From Rhodococcoides trifolii (GTDB lineage: Bacteria > Actinomycetota > Actinomycetes > Mycobacteriales > Mycobacteriaceae): a stretch of DNA of 64,000 nucleotides. Positions 20,948-30,329 of this stretch are shown one piece after another. Position 1 is the stretch's first letter. Every line of letters starts with the position of its first letter. The notes under the pieces were generated by a model. That model had not been told where the DNA came from, searched no databases, and saw only the letters and a program-made list of their open reading frames with translations. Both the position numbers and the translations under genes were made by a program. Location: contig NZ_BMCU01000003.1 in NCBI RefSeq assembly GCF_014635345.1, positions 186,001 to 250,000 of the forward strand, written 5' to 3'.

Positions 20948-21934
20948 GTGAAAGTGACAGTCTTGGTGGGCGGAGTGGGCGGAGCCCGCTTCCTGCAAGG
21001 TGTTCGGGCGTTGCTGGGCTCCGGGGACCGGAACGACAGGGGGCAGGCGGACGAGAGCGAGATCACCGCCGTCGTCAACGTCGGCGACGACGTGTGGATG
21101 CACGGACTGCGCATCTGCCCCGACCTCGACACCTGTATGTACACGCTGGGCAACGGGATCGACACCGAACGCGGCTGGGGCCGGGTGAACGAAACCTGGA
21201 GCGCGAAGGAAGAACTCGCGGCGTACGGCGCCGAGCCGTCGTGGTTCGGACTCGGCGATCGCGACATCGCCACGCACCTGATCCGCACCCGCATGCTGCG
21301 CACCGGCTACCCGCTGTCGGCCGTCACCGAAGCACTGTGCGATCGCTGGAAGCCCGGCGTTCGACTCCTCCCCGTCACCGACGATCGCAGCGAAACGCAC
21401 GTGGTGATCACCGATCCGGTCGACGACGAGCAGAAGGCGATTCACTTCCAAGAGTGGTGGGTTCGCCATCGCGCGGCTGTGACGACTCACAGTTTCGCGT
21501 TCGTCGGCGCCGAACAGGCCACGGCGGCAGACGGGGTGCTGGAGGCCATCGAGACAGCGGATGCGGTCGTTCTCGCTCCGTCGAACCCGGTCGTCAGCAT
21601 CGGAGCGATTCTCGAGGTGCCTGGTATCCGCGGCGCGCTTCGGACCACACCCGCGAAGGTCGTCGGCCTGTCCCCCGTCATCGACGGCAAACCACTGCGC
21701 GGAATGGCCGACGAATGCCTGTCCGTCATCGGCGTCGAGACGACCGCCGAAGCTATCGGCCGGCATTACGGAGCGCGATCGAGTACCGGAATTCTCGACA
21801 CCTGGCTCGTGCATTCGACCGACACCGCCGACGTCCCCGGTGTCGACGTCCGCAGCATCCCGCTGCTGATGACCGATCCGTCGACCACCGCGGAGATGGC
21901 TCGGGCGGCGCTGCAGGCCGCTGGTGCACTGTGA
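20948..21934 (+). CDS. fbiA: 2-phospho-L-lactate / phosphoenolpyruvate transferase of F420 synthesis
   Basis: Product of 328 residues. It joins the activated three-carbon dinucleotide to the deazaflavin Fo, giving (dehydro-)F420-0. The CofD family opening [21 protein letters not shown] binds the nucleotide. [19 protein letters not shown] and [10 protein letters not shown], with the later [11 protein letters not shown], are characteristic. GTG 20948 gives a length close to the M. tuberculosis protein (331 aa); the frame is open further 5' without homology. It overlaps fbiB by GTGA, so the two are translationally coupled. Confidence 0.95.
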   Translation: MKVTVLVGGVGGARFLQGVRALLGSGDRNDRGQADESEITAVVNVGDDVWMHGLRICPDLDTCMYTLGNGIDTERGWGRVNETWSAKEELAAYGAEPSWFGLGDRDIATHLIRTRMLRTGYPLSAVTEALCDRWKPGVRLLPVTDDRSETHVVITDPVDDEQKAIHFQEWWVRHRAAVTTHSFAFVGAEQATAADGVLEAIETADAVVLAPSNPVVSIGAILEVPGIRGALRTTPAKVVGLSPVIDGKPLRGMADECLSVIGVETTAEAIGRHYGARSSTGILDTWLVHSTDTADVPGVDVRSIPLLMTDPSTTAEMARAALQAAGAL

Positions 21935-23286
21935 CCGACCCCAGCGTCACGGACCACTCCCCCGGGGCAGCCATCACCGTTCGACCGGTCAAGGGGCTGC
22001 CCGAGTTCCGCCCCGGCGACGATCTGGCTGCGGCCATCGCAGAGCACGCACCCTGGATCGAGACCGGCGACGTGCTCGTCGTCACCAGCAAGGTGCTGTC
22101 GAAAGTGGAAGGTCGTCTTGTCACCGCCCCCGTCGACGCCGAGGAGCGCGACGCGTTGCGCCGCCGTCTGGTGGAGCAGGAAGCGGTACGCGTGGTCGCT
22201 CGAAAGGGGCGGACACTGATCACCGAGAACCGATTGGGCATCGTCCAGGCGGCGTCCGGGGTCGACGGGTCCAACGTCGTGTCCGACGAACTGGCATTGC
22301 TGCCCGAGGATCCCGACGCGAGCGCTGCTGCCCTGCGCACACGACTGGCCGAGACGATGAATGTCGATGTGGCCGTCGTGATCACGGACACCATGGGCCG
22401 GGCCTGGCGAGTCGGACAGACCGACGCGGCCATCGGATCCGCAGGTATCCGGGTCCTGCACCCGTACGCAGGAGGACAGGACAGCCAGGGCAACGACCTC
22501 GTGGTGACCGAGATCGCCGTCGTCGACGAGATCGCCGCGGCAGGCGACCTGGTCAAAGGGAAATTGGGGTCCGTACCCATCGCCGTGGTGCGCGGGTTCA
22601 CTCCGGTCGACGACGGTTCCACTGCGGCTCAGTTGGTTCGGCCCGGCGAGGACGACCTGTTCTGGCTCGGCACCGCCGAGTCCATTCAGCGCGGGCGCCG
22701 TGACGCGGTCCCCCACCGACGATCCGTTCGCTCGTTCTCGCCCGACCCCGTCGATCCGGCGGACGTCCGGGCCGCAGTCGCCGACGCACTGACGGCGCCG
22801 GCGCCCCATCACACTCGGCCTGTCCGCTTCGTCTGGGTGCGCAACCCCCAGATCCGAACGCGATTGCTGGACAGCATGCGCGAGAAGTGGAAAGCCGATC
22901 TGGTGGCCGACGGTTTCTCCGACAGCGCGGTCGAGGCTCGGCTCGCCCGCGGCGACATCCTCCGTCGCGCACCGGAACTCGTGATTCCGTTCCTCGTTCC
23001 GGAGGGTGCGCATTCGTACCCCGACGACCGACGGCGGGCAGCCGAACGAACCATGTTCACCGTCGCCGCCGGCGCGGCCGTGCAGGGCTTTCTGGTGGCG
23101 CTGGCCGCACGCGAGATCGGCAGCTGCTGGATCGGCTCGACCATCTTCGCCGCCGACATCGTGCGCAGCGAGCTCGGACTGCGCGCCGACTGGTCCGCAC
23201 TCGGCGCGGTCGCCATCGGCCGTCCCGCGGAGTCCGCCGAGCCGCGCCGGCCCCGTGAACCCGGTCCGGAGCTGCTGGAGCTGTGA
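21931..23286 (+). CDS. fbiB: Coenzyme F420:gamma-L-glutamate ligase, bifunctional
   Basis: Product of 451 residues. The N-terminal half (to about 245) is the CofE-type ligase that adds gamma-linked glutamates to F420-0 ([32 protein letters not shown]). The C-terminal half is the nitroreductase-like FMN domain that reduces dehydro-F420-0 in mycobacteria ([45 protein letters not shown]). GTG 21931 overlaps the fbiA stop, and its own stop overlaps the NUDIX start by GTGA. Confidence 0.95.
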   Translation: MTDPSVTDHSPGAAITVRPVKGLPEFRPGDDLAAAIAEHAPWIETGDVLVVTSKVLSKVEGRLVTAPVDAEERDALRRRLVEQEAVRVVARKGRTLITENRLGIVQAASGVDGSNVVSDELALLPEDPDASAAALRTRLAETMNVDVAVVITDTMGRAWRVGQTDAAIGSAGIRVLHPYAGGQDSQGNDLVVTEIAVVDEIAAAGDLVKGKLGSVPIAVVRGFTPVDDGSTAAQLVRPGEDDLFWLGTAESIQRGRRDAVPHRRSVRSFSPDPVDPADVRAAVADALTAPAPHHTRPVRFVWVRNPQIRTRLLDSMREKWKADLVADGFSDSAVEARLARGDILRRAPELVIPFLVPEGAHSYPDDRRRAAERTMFTVAAGAAVQGFLVALAAREIGSCWIGSTIFAADIVRSELGLRADWSALGAVAIGRPAESAEPRRPREPGPELLEL

Positions 23287-23831
23287 GCGCAGAGTCGTTG
23301 CACCGCACGGCCCGTCGGGCACTCGTCGACTGGACGGCCGCCGACGGTCACGACGACGCACTGCGCCACACCATGCTTGCCTTCCTCGACAGTGCACCGC
23401 TGGGATGCCTCCGGGAGAACGTCGCCGGTCACATCACCGCCTCGTCCCTGGTCCTCGACGACGGCGGATGCCACGTGCTGCTGACGCTGCATCCGCGCAT
23501 CGGCCGATGGGTCCAACTGGGCGGGCACTGCGAGCCGAGCGACGACGACATCACCGGCGCCGCCCTGCGAGAAGCCGTGGAGGAGAGCGGAATACCGGAC
23601 CTCGTCATCGAACCCGGCCTGCTCTCGATCCACACGCATCCGATCACCTGCTCGCTCGGTGTGCCGACGCGTCACCTAGATCTGCGCTACCTGGTGCGCG
23701 CACCGGCTAATGCGCACATCGTGCGCAGCGACGAGTCCGTCGATCTGCGGTGGTGGCCCGTCGACGACCTACCGGACAGTGCCGAACGGGACACCCTCGA
23801 CGACATGCTGCGCCGCGCGGGCAGCCTCTAG
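23283..23831 (+). CDS. NUDIX hydrolase coupled to fbiAB
   Basis: Product of 182 residues with a near-canonical Nudix box: [25 protein letters not shown], including the essential [13 protein letters not shown] enzymes cleave nucleoside diphosphates linked to another moiety using divalent metal. The substrate is not deducible. GTG 23283 overlaps the fbiB stop by four bases, making it the third cistron of an F420 operon. In M. tuberculosis a different gene (Rv3263) follows fbiB. The 3' end overlaps the convergent guanylyltransferase gene by four bases. Confidence 0.88.
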   Translation: MSAESLHRTARRALVDWTAADGHDDALRHTMLAFLDSAPLGCLRENVAGHITASSLVLDDGGCHVLLTLHPRIGRWVQLGGHCEPSDDDITGAALREAVEESGIPDLVIEPGLLSIHTHPITCSLGVPTRHLDLRYLVRAPANAHIVRSDESVDLRWWPVDDLPDSAERDTLDDMLRRAGSL

Positions 23832-24904
23832 ACGTCGGAGGAGAACCGCACGCCGCCGTCGGGCAAGGTGACTCCGGGCCAGACCCGCGCTCCGCGGAGG
23901 AGTTCGCATCGAGCGCCGATGTTGGCGCCGTCGCCGATCACGGCGTCGCGAACGAGTGCGCGGGGGCCGATGCGAGCGCCGAATCCGAGAATCGACCGTT
24001 CGACGACGGCGCCTGCTTCGACGCGCGCGCCGTCGAAGAGGATGGCCCCGTCCAGGCGGGCGCCCGCACCCACCTCGGCTCCGCGGCCCACCACGGTGCC
24101 GCCCACGAGGACGGCGCCGGGTGCCACGCCGGCGCCGGGATGCACGAGGGATTCTCCGCGCGCACCCTCGAGCGCCGGTGACGGCGCGATACCGCGAACC
24201 AGGTCCGCGGATCCGCGAACGAAGTCTTCCGGCGTTCCCATGTCGCGCCAGTACGCGGTGTCGACGTGGCCGTAGACACGCTTGCCCTCGGACAGCAGAT
24301 TCGGAAACACCTCGCGCTCGACCGACACGGGGCGATCCGACGGGATCGATTCGATGATCTCGCGCTTGAAGACGTAGCACCCGGCGTTGATCTGGTCCGT
24401 CGGCGGATCTTCGGTCTTCTCGAGGAACGCGGTGACGCGACCGTCGGCATCGGTGGGGACACAACCGAAGGCGCGTGGATCACCGACGCGAACAAGGTGC
24501 AGCGTGACGTCTGCCTCGGTGCTGTGGTGGGTGTCCAGGACGGCGCGCAGATCCGTTCCGCCGAGGACGTCCCCGTTGAAGACCATCACGTTGTCGGCTC
24601 GCAAGCGCGGCAACACGTTTCGGATGCCACCGCCGGTGCCCATCGGGTCGGTCTCGGTGACGTACTCGAGTTCGAGGCCGAGCGAACTGCCGTCGCCGAA
24701 GTGCTCCTCGAACACCTCGGCCTTGAACGAGGTTCCGAGCACCACGTGGTCGATACCCGCAGCCTTGACCCGCGCGAGCAGGTGCGTCAGGAACGGCAGT
24801 CCCGCCGTCGGCAGCATCGGCTTCGGGGCGGAGAGGGTGAGCGGCCTGAGCCGAGTTCCCTTGCCGCCGACCAGAACCACCGCGTCGGTTGCCGAGCCCG
24901 TCAT
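23828..24904 (-). CDS. manC: Mannose-1-phosphate guanylyltransferase (GDP-mannose synthesis)
   Basis: Product of 358 residues. The sugar-nucleotidyltransferase loop is AVVLVGGKGTRLRPLTLSAPKPMLP at residues 8-32. The metal-binding region is FNGDVLGG, and EKTEDPPTDQINAGCYVF follows. The C-terminus is a left-handed beta-helix of hexapeptide repeats (GAGVAPGAVLVGGTVVGRGAEVGAGA onward). It matches Rv3264c, which makes GDP-mannose from mannose-1-P. A glucose-1-P thymidylyl/uridylyltransferase cannot be fully excluded from sequence alone. ATG 24904 overlaps the wbbL stop by ATGA. Confidence 0.9.
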   Translation of the reverse strand: MTGSATDAVVLVGGKGTRLRPLTLSAPKPMLPTAGLPFLTHLLARVKAAGIDHVVLGTSFKAEVFEEHFGDGSSLGLELEYVTETDPMGTGGGIRNVLPRLRADNVMVFNGDVLGGTDLRAVLDTHHSTEADVTLHLVRVGDPRAFGCVPTDADGRVTAFLEKTEDPPTDQINAGCYVFKREIIESIPSDRPVSVEREVFPNLLSEGKRVYGHVDTAYWRDMGTPEDFVRGSADLVRGIAPSPALEGARGESLVHPGAGVAPGAVLVGGTVVGRGAEVGAGARLDGAILFDGARVEAGAVVERSILGFGARIGPRALVRDAVIGDGANIGARCELLRGARVWPGVTLPDGGVRFSSDV

Positions 24905-25833
24905 CTGGAACCACCTTTTCGTTGCTTGTTCGAGGGTTGTTCGTTCGACCGTTGTTCGTTCGAGAGGTCCGTGTCGCGTTCCTTCGTCGCCGCGGTGACG
25001 ACCAGGCGTGAGCGCAGCGCGAGTCCACCGCGCAACGCCCATCGAAGAGGAGCTTGCCATCGATCGGGGTGGCGGTCTGCCTGGAACCGGTAGGCGCTCT
25101 GGTGATGAGCGGGCAGCATGAGCTCGGGGTGACGCCCCGCGGCGTGCCCCTTCGCGTGGACCACCTCGGCCGTCGGAACGTAGACGTTCTGCCATCCGGC
25201 CTTGGACAACCGGTCGCCGAGATCGACGTCTTCCATGTACATGAAGTAGCGCGAATCGAACCCGTTCACGGAGTCGAACGCAGAGCGGCGCAGAAGCAGA
25301 CACGATCCGGACAGCCATCCGACGGTGCGCTCCGACACCGCTTCGAGGTCCTGCCGGTAGCTCGCGGTCCACGGATTGGACGGCCACACGGTGCCGAACA
25401 GGGCGTGACCCAGTCCGGTTACGAGATCCGGCACACGACGGGCGGACGGGTAGTGCGTTCCGTCGGGCTCGAGGATCAGCGGGCCTAGAGATCCCGCTCG
25501 CGGCCACCGCTCGGCGGCGTCGAGAAGCCGGTCGATGGATCCGCGAGACCACTGCACGTCCGGGTTGGCGACGATCACGAATTCGACATCGGGGTCCACC
25601 TCGGCCACGGCGCGGTTCGCGGCGCCGCCGTACCCGATGTTCTCCCCGGTACGCAGCAACAGGGCGTTGTCGAACCCCCGCTCCGCGGCTTCGGGCGAGC
25701 CGTCCGTCGACCCGTTGTCGGCCATGATCACCAACACCGGACGGGTGGTGGCGTGGGTCAACGACGTCAGGAATCGGTCCAGATGTTCGCCCGGCGAATA
25801 GGTCACCGTTACGACGGCCACATGGTCACTCAC
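24901..25833 (-). CDS. wbbL: Rhamnosyltransferase WbbL (GlcNAc-PP-decaprenol L-rhamnosyltransferase)
   Basis: Product of 310 residues, GT2 family. It adds rhamnose to decaprenyl-PP-GlcNAc, making the linker that ties arabinogalactan to peptidoglycan. GT-A landmarks are ADNGSTDGSPE, the ENIGYGGAANRAV segment, the acidic IVANPDVQ (in place of DXD) and FMYMEDVDLGDRLSKAGW. The final 20 residues are a repeated Ser-Asn-Glu-Gln tail. GTG 25833 is chosen; the longer frame would overlap rmlD. The rmlD stop is 10 bp upstream, so the cell-wall linker genes form one operon with manC. Confidence 0.9.
   Translation of the reverse strand: MSDHVAVVTVTYSPGEHLDRFLTSLTHATTRPVLVIMADNGSTDGSPEAAERGFDNALLLRTGENIGYGGAANRAVAEVDPDVEFVIVANPDVQWSRGSIDRLLDAAERWPRAGSLGPLILEPDGTHYPSARRVPDLVTGLGHALFGTVWPSNPWTASYRQDLEAVSERTVGWLSGSCLLLRRSAFDSVNGFDSRYFMYMEDVDLGDRLSKAGWQNVYVPTAEVVHAKGHAAGRHPELMLPAHHQSAYRFQADRHPDRWQAPLRWALRGGLALRSRLVVTAATKERDTDLSNEQRSNEQPSNKQRKGGSR
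24920..24964 (-). repeat. Three 15-bp units in the wbbL C-terminus
   Basis: Three 15-bp units start at 24920, 24935 and 24950 (consensus cgttgttcgttcgag). They encode successive (L/R/P)SN(E/K)Q blocks at the C-terminal tail of WbbL, just before its stop and the manC start. They are AT-richer than the surroundings. Confidence 0.88.
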
Positions 25834-25843
25834 GCCGGTCAGA

Positions 25844-26749
25844 CTATCGGCTGTCCCTGGGTCGCCCCGCCAACGCCGCATCCAGACCGTCCTGCCAGCC
25901 GCGTAGCGGTGTCAACCCCGCACCGGTCCAGGACGCGGGCGACAACACCGAATACGCAGGCCGGGGCGCCGGGCGCACGAACTGCGCGCTGCTGCACGGA
26001 CGCACGCGCTCGGGGTCCGCCCCCACTCCTGAGAAGACAGCGCGGGCCAAATCGAACCAGGTCGCACTACCCGAGTTGGTCGCGTGGACCACGGGCGGTA
26101 CGGGCTCGGTATGGGCCGCCAGCTCGATCAACGCCGCGGCCAGATCGGCCGAGTACGTGGGTGAACCGAGTTGGTCGTCGACGACGTCGATCGTGTCTCG
26201 TTCTCGCTCCAGCCGCAGCATGGTGGCCACGAAGTCCGTACCCGCCCCGGTGTAGACCCATGCCGTGCGTACCACCGTCGCGGACGGCAGGGCACGGTGC
26301 AGGGCAGCCTCGCCGGCGAGTTTCGTTCGCCCGTAGGCGGTGCGCGGACCGGTCGGATCGGCGGGCTCGTAGGGGGTCGACGCGTCGCCCGCGAAGACGT
26401 AGTCCGTGGAGACATGAATCACGTGAGCGTCCACCTCGGCGCACGCTCGGCCCAGAACCTCGGGACCAGTCTCGTTGATCCGAGCGGCCGCGTCCTCGTC
26501 CGTCTCGGCTGCATCGACTGCGGTGTAGGCGGCGCAGTTGATCACCACATCGCCGGGGCGTACCACCGATCGGACGGCCGCGAAGTCGGTGATGTCCAGG
26601 TCTGCCGACGTGGCACCGGTCGCGGATCCGGGCGCGGCCGCCGCCATGACCTGCGATCCGAGCTGCCCGCCGGCGCCGGTGACGAGGAGGTGCAGAGGTC
26701 CGTCGCGTCGGTCACGCTGTTCCGTGGTCACAGCGTCAGAGTGTGGCAC
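25844..26749 (-). CDS. rmlD: dTDP-4-dehydrorhamnose reductase
   Basis: Product of 301 residues; last step in dTDP-L-rhamnose synthesis. The NAD(P)-binding GxxGxxG is TGAGGQLGS near residue 24. VINCAAYTAVDAAE, HVSTDYVFAG and the catalytic YGRTK (Tyr/Lys pair) follow. It supplies the donor for WbbL encoded directly downstream. GTG 26749 has GGAGG 10 bp upstream; GTG 26731 is an alternative. Divergent from the LCP gene by 52 bp. Confidence 0.93.
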   Translation of the reverse strand: MPHSDAVTTEQRDRRDGPLHLLVTGAGGQLGSQVMAAAAPGSATGATSADLDITDFAAVRSVVRPGDVVINCAAYTAVDAAETDEDAAARINETGPEVLGRACAEVDAHVIHVSTDYVFAGDASTPYEPADPTGPRTAYGRTKLAGEAALHRALPSATVVRTAWVYTGAGTDFVATMLRLERERDTIDVVDDQLGSPTYSADLAAALIELAAHTEPVPPVVHATNSGSATWFDLARAVFSGVGADPERVRPCSSAQFVRPAPRPAYSVLSPASWTGAGLTPLRGWQDGLDAALAGRPRDSR

Positions 26750-26801
26750 GCCGATCTCGCCTCCGGGAGGCGAGCGGTTACGACGGCTAGCCTCTAGCTT
26801 T

Positions 26802-28448
26802 GTGACGGATTCTGAAGTGCCGTGGGATCCGCAGGGACCGGAACAACGCCCGCGACGACGGCCTGCCCAGCGGCGGCCGGTCGACCGGCGACGCGACCCA
26901 CCGGGACGGCGGCGCGCCGAGCAAGCTCGTTCACCCCGCGGCGGGTCTCATCGGGACGGCGGGCGAACCGCAGCGTCTCCGTCGGGCAGACGCAACCCCG
27001 GCCGCGTGCTCGTGGCCGGCCTCTCCACCGTGGCCGTGCTCGTGACCGGGATCGCGTGGCAGAGCGTGGATTCGCTCCGATCCAATCTGGCGACGGTGTC
27101 GGACCTCGGTCTCGGCAACGGCTCCGACGGAGCGGTCGACATCTTGATGGTCGGAACCGACAGCCGGACCGATGCGCGCGGTAATCCGCTGTCGCAGCAA
27201 GAACTGGACTCGTTGCGTGCCGGTGAGGAAACCGCGTCGAACACCGACACGATCGTTCTCATCCGAGTCCCCAACGACGGGTCGTCGGCCACGGCGATCT
27301 CGATCCCGCGTGATGCCTACGTCGACGTTCCCGGTATCGGTATGTCGAAGATCAACGCCGCGTACGGCGCGACCAAGGAAGAGGACCGGCTGAAGCTGGT
27401 CGAATCGGGGGTGGCCGACGCGGACGCCGACGCCCAATCCTCGAAGGCCGGTCGACAGGCTCTGATCCAGTCGGTCGCGCAACTGACCGGCGTGACGGTC
27501 GATCACTACGCCGAGGTGGGGTTGCTCGGATTCGTGCTGCTCACCGACGCCGTCGGTGGCGTCGACGTGTGTCTGAACGCCCCCGTGGACGAGCCGCTGT
27601 CCGGTGCCAACTTTCCGGCCGGCCCACAGACCTTGACCGGATCGAACGCCTTGAGCTTCGTCCGACAACGCCACGACCTCCCCCGCGGCGATCTCGACCG
27701 CATCGTGCGCCAACAGGTCTTCATGGCGTCCTTGGTCCACAAAGTGCTGAGCGCGAAGACGTTGAGCAATCCGAGCAAACTCGGGCAGCTCAGTTCTGCG
27801 GTGCAGCGCTCGGTGGTGATCGACTCCGACTGGGACATCCTGCAGTTCGCCACGAAGTTGCAGGATCTCGCCGGCGGATCGGTGAAGTTCGAAACCATCC
27901 CCGTCGTCGACATCAACGCCGTGACCGATTACGGCGAGTCCATCGTGCAGGTCGATCCGTCCGCGGTGAAGTCGTACGTCGGCGGCCTACTGGGCGACGA
28001 GGATTCGCCGTCACCGACGACGCCACCGTCGGTCGACCCGTCGTCCATCACCGTGGACGTGGCGAACGACAGCGGAATCGACGGTCTCGCCTCGGCCGTG
28101 TCGAGTGCCCTCGGCTCGTCCGGTTACCGCGCCGGCCAAGTCGGCAACAACGACGGGGAGGCCGTCACCACCACCACAGTCCTCGCGACGGACGCGGACA
28201 GTGCCGCAGCTACGACGCTGGCCGCTCGCCTCGGAAACGCGACCGTGGCGGCCGATCCGTCGTTGGGTGCAGACACCTTGCGCGTCGTTCTGGCGTCCGA
28301 CTACAGCGGACCGGGCGCGGACGGGTACGCCGGCACCACACCGACCGGCAACGACACCGGCATCTCGCCGGCAGGCGATTCCGCGACACCGGCACCCCCT
28401 GCACCCGCCATCGATGCCGGGCGAACCGGCCCTGCCTGCGTCAACTGA
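26802..28448 (+). CDS. LytR-CpsA-Psr (LCP) family phosphotransferase (Rv3267-like)
   Basis: Product of 548 residues. A basic, Pro/Arg-rich cytoplasmic N-terminus (~1-68) is followed by one membrane helix (~69-87) and the extracytoplasmic LCP domain. Catalytic landmarks are DILMVGTDSR, NTDTIVLIRVP, ISIPRDAYVDVP and SFVRQRHDLPRGDLDRIVRQQ, with Arg/Asp residues that bind the polyprenyl pyrophosphate. A LytR_C domain lies near 425-530, ending in a Pro/Ala-rich tail. The M. tuberculosis homologue Rv3267 (Lcp1) ligates arabinogalactan to peptidoglycan. GTG 26802 is chosen from frame and spacing. Its neighbours make the linker that this enzyme transfers. Confidence 0.92.
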   Translation: MTDSEVPWDPQGPEQRPRRRPAQRRPVDRRRDPPGRRRAEQARSPRGGSHRDGGRTAASPSGRRNPGRVLVAGLSTVAVLVTGIAWQSVDSLRSNLATVSDLGLGNGSDGAVDILMVGTDSRTDARGNPLSQQELDSLRAGEETASNTDTIVLIRVPNDGSSATAISIPRDAYVDVPGIGMSKINAAYGATKEEDRLKLVESGVADADADAQSSKAGRQALIQSVAQLTGVTVDHYAEVGLLGFVLLTDAVGGVDVCLNAPVDEPLSGANFPAGPQTLTGSNALSFVRQRHDLPRGDLDRIVRQQVFMASLVHKVLSAKTLSNPSKLGQLSSAVQRSVVIDSDWDILQFATKLQDLAGGSVKFETIPVVDINAVTDYGESIVQVDPSAVKSYVGGLLGDEDSPSPTTPPSVDPSSITVDVANDSGIDGLASAVSSALGSSGYRAGQVGNNDGEAVTTTTVLATDADSAAATTLAARLGNATVAADPSLGADTLRVVLASDYSGPGADGYAGTTPTGNDTGISPAGDSATPAPPAPAIDAGRTGPACVN

Positions 28449-28463
28449 CCAAGGAGTTCCTTC

Positions 28464-29177
28464 ATGCCCGGCCCGACCCTCACCGAGACGCTTCTTCAGC
28501 CGATTCTCGATTCCGACCCGGCCGGACCCCGGATCACGTACTACGACGACGCGACGAGTGAACGCATCGAGCTCTCCGCGGTCACCTTGGCGAACTGGGC
28601 AGCCAAGACGGCCAATTTCCTGCGCGACGACTTCGGGTTCGCCCCGGGTGGCGTCGTGGCGGTCGCTCTGCCCGCGCACTGGCAGACGGCCGCAGTTCTG
28701 CTGGGAGCCTGGTGGGCCGGCGCCGACGTCGTGCTGGACGCCACTGCGCCCTCCGACGTGGCACTGGTGACTGCCGAGGGCGTCGAGTCGGCGCAGGCCG
28801 ACGAAGTCGTTGCATTCTCGCTCGACGCCTTCGGCAAGGCGGTGCCCGATCTGCCTATCGGGGTGACCGATTACGCGACCTCGGTCCGCGTGCACGGCGA
28901 CCAGTTCGTCCCGTCCGGCGCCGGCCACGCTGTTCTCGACGGCCGCGCGGTCGACGACGTTCTCGCTGCGGCGCGGGCGCGGGCTGCGCAGCGAGGATTC
29001 ACTGCGACCGACCGTGTTCTGTCCAGCGCTGCCTGGTCGACCGCCGACGATCTCGTCGACGGGTTGTTGTCGGTCCTCGTCGTCGGGGCGTCCCTGGTTC
29101 AGGTGTCGAACCCGAATTCGACGTCGGCCGAGCGCCGTATCGCGACCGAGAAGGTCACCGCCGTCCTCGACGGCTAG
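28464..29177 (+). CDS. TIGR03089-family protein (truncated AMP-binding fold)
   Basis: Product of 237 residues. It resembles the N-terminal part of acyl-AMP ligases (WAAKTANFLRDDFGFAPGGVVAVALPAHWQTAAVLLGAWWAGADVVLDA) but lacks the C-terminal lid and obvious ATP-binding motifs. This is the normal form of the actinobacterial TIGR03089 family (Rv3268-like), so it is not a truncated gene. The role is unknown. It starts 15 bp after the LCP stop, with AAGGAG upstream, and is probably co-transcribed with it. Its stop overlaps the convergent gene by four bases. Confidence 0.82.
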   Translation: MPGPTLTETLLQPILDSDPAGPRITYYDDATSERIELSAVTLANWAAKTANFLRDDFGFAPGGVVAVALPAHWQTAAVLLGAWWAGADVVLDATAPSDVALVTAEGVESAQADEVVAFSLDAFGKAVPDLPIGVTDYATSVRVHGDQFVPSGAGHAVLDGRAVDDVLAAARARAAQRGFTATDRVLSSAAWSTADDLVDGLLSVLVVGASLVQVSNPNSTSAERRIATEKVTAVLDG

Positions 29178-29536
29178 CCGCCGTATCCGCCGTCGTGCAG
29201 TCCCGCCTCGATCTCGAACCTGTTCGCCGAACCGCGATGTCGACTCTCCTCCACGAGGTAACGCACGACGAAGGACAGCCCGTGACGGGCCCACTGGTCG
29301 GCGTGCACGGACTCGTGCTGGAGCAAGGCGCGCGACGGCACACCCCCGGTGAGGAACGCTCCACCGACGCAGGTTCCCCCGCGTGCGAATCCCCGTCGCA
29401 TGTTCTCGCACACGAACAACTCGACTTCCGTGTCGAACCGGATGCGTGCGCGCCACAACCGAGCCCAGCCGAGCGCGACGACGGTCGCGAACTCGGCCTG
29501 CCGGGAACCCCGCGCAGCCCGGTTCAGGGCGCTCAC
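29174..29536 (-). CDS. Small protein with HExxH metal-binding motif
   Basis: Product of 120 residues. LLQHESVHADQWARHG puts HESVH at 74-78, the zincin signature. The later FEIEAGLHDGGYG (from ~108) offers possible third ligands. No signal peptide or membrane helix is clear. It resembles small actinobacterial proteins of unknown function, sometimes loosely annotated as Fe-S oxidoreductases; I see no Fe-S motif. GTG 29536 overlaps the crcB stop by GTGA, so it is the last cistron of the purK-purE-crcB-crcB run. A longer GTG at 29545 is possible. Confidence 0.7.
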   Translation of the reverse strand: MSALNRAARGSRQAEFATVVALGWARLWRARIRFDTEVELFVCENMRRGFARGGTCVGGAFLTGGVPSRALLQHESVHADQWARHGLSFVVRYLVEESRHRGSANRFEIEAGLHDGGYGG

Positions 29537-29901
29537 CACACCCACACCAGCGCAAGTCCGAGCGCGCAGGCGGCGACGGACGAGACGACCGAGCCCAGCG
29601 CGTTCGCCGCCGCAGTGGCGCGCTCACCGGCCTGAACCAGACGTACCGTCTCGACGCTCGCGGTGCTGAACGTCGTGTACCCACCGCAGAATCCGGTACC
29701 GAGAACGGTCTGCCACTCGGGAGGTTGGCCGTGGAAGGTCACCAGTCCGGCGAGCACGCCGAGCACCAGCGAACCGGTCACGTTGACGACGAACGTGCCG
29801 AGCGGAAACGGCCGCCGCCATCGGCGCTTGATCTCGGAGTCGATCGTGAACCGCACGACGGAGCCGAGCGCTCCGGCCACCAGAACCGTGAGGACGATCA
29901 T
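29533..29901 (-). CDS. crcB: Fluoride channel subunit CrcB/Fluc (second of pair)
   Basis: Product of 122 residues with four membrane helices. Fluc motifs are present: an early G..VR segment (GALGSVVRFTID), LGTFVVNVTGSLVLG with the pore Asn, and GTGFCGGYTTFSTAS with the Phe/Thr/Ser fluoride track. Fluc channels are dual-topology dimers that release toxic cytosolic fluoride. In many Gram-positive bacteria two subunits are encoded in tandem and may heterodimerise. ATG 29901 overlaps the upstream crcB stop by four bases. Confidence 0.92.
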   Translation of the reverse strand: MIVLTVLVAGALGSVVRFTIDSEIKRRWRRPFPLGTFVVNVTGSLVLGVLAGLVTFHGQPPEWQTVLGTGFCGGYTTFSTASVETVRLVQAGERATAAANALGSVVSSVAACALGLALVWVW

Positions 29902-30329
29902 CGCTGCACTCGCGCAGCGAGCGCGTTTCCGGCGACGATACCGCCGAGAGCAGCCGCGGCGCCGGACACCACGGACGCAGCTGCGTACGCGAGTCCTGTT
30001 GTCACAGCACCGTTCTCGATCAGACGCGCCGTCTCCAGGGCGAAGGTGCTGTACGTGGTGAAGGCCCCGCAGAAACCGGTGCCGGCGAGCAGTCGCACAC
30101 GCTGACGAACACCGGTGTCCGGACCGAGGCGTACCAGCGCCTCGAGAAGCAGGCCCAGGACGAACGACCCGATGACGTTGATGCAGAAGGTTCCCCACGG
30201 CCAGTCGCTACCGCTGTGCGGATAGGCCTCACCCACCCAGTACCGGAGGGCCGTGCCCACGACGGCGCCGGCGAACACCGCCGTCAGAGCCGCGGGCTGC
30301 CGGTGCAGCGGCCGCCCGGCCGCTGCCAT
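29898..30329 (-). CDS. crcB: Fluoride channel subunit CrcB/Fluc (first of pair)
   Basis: Product of 143 residues with four helices and the same Fluc signature: GTALRYWVG, WGTFCINVIGSFVLG and GTGFCGAFTTYSTFA. The N-terminal ~15 residues are basic and cytoplasmic. ATG 30329 shares one base with the purE stop, so it is co-translated with purine genes, an arrangement without obvious metabolic logic. No fluoride riboswitch was recognised upstream of purK. Confidence 0.92.
   Translation of the reverse strand: MAAAGRPLHRQPAALTAVFAGAVVGTALRYWVGEAYPHSGSDWPWGTFCINVIGSFVLGLLLEALVRLGPDTGVRQRVRLLAGTGFCGAFTTYSTFALETARLIENGAVTTGLAYAAASVVSGAAAALGGIVAGNALAARVQR

Noticed and set aside
28464..29177. TIGR03089 gene as a truncated acyl-CoA ligase pseudogene
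   Set aside because: The short length is normal for the family and the frame is intact in a conserved position.
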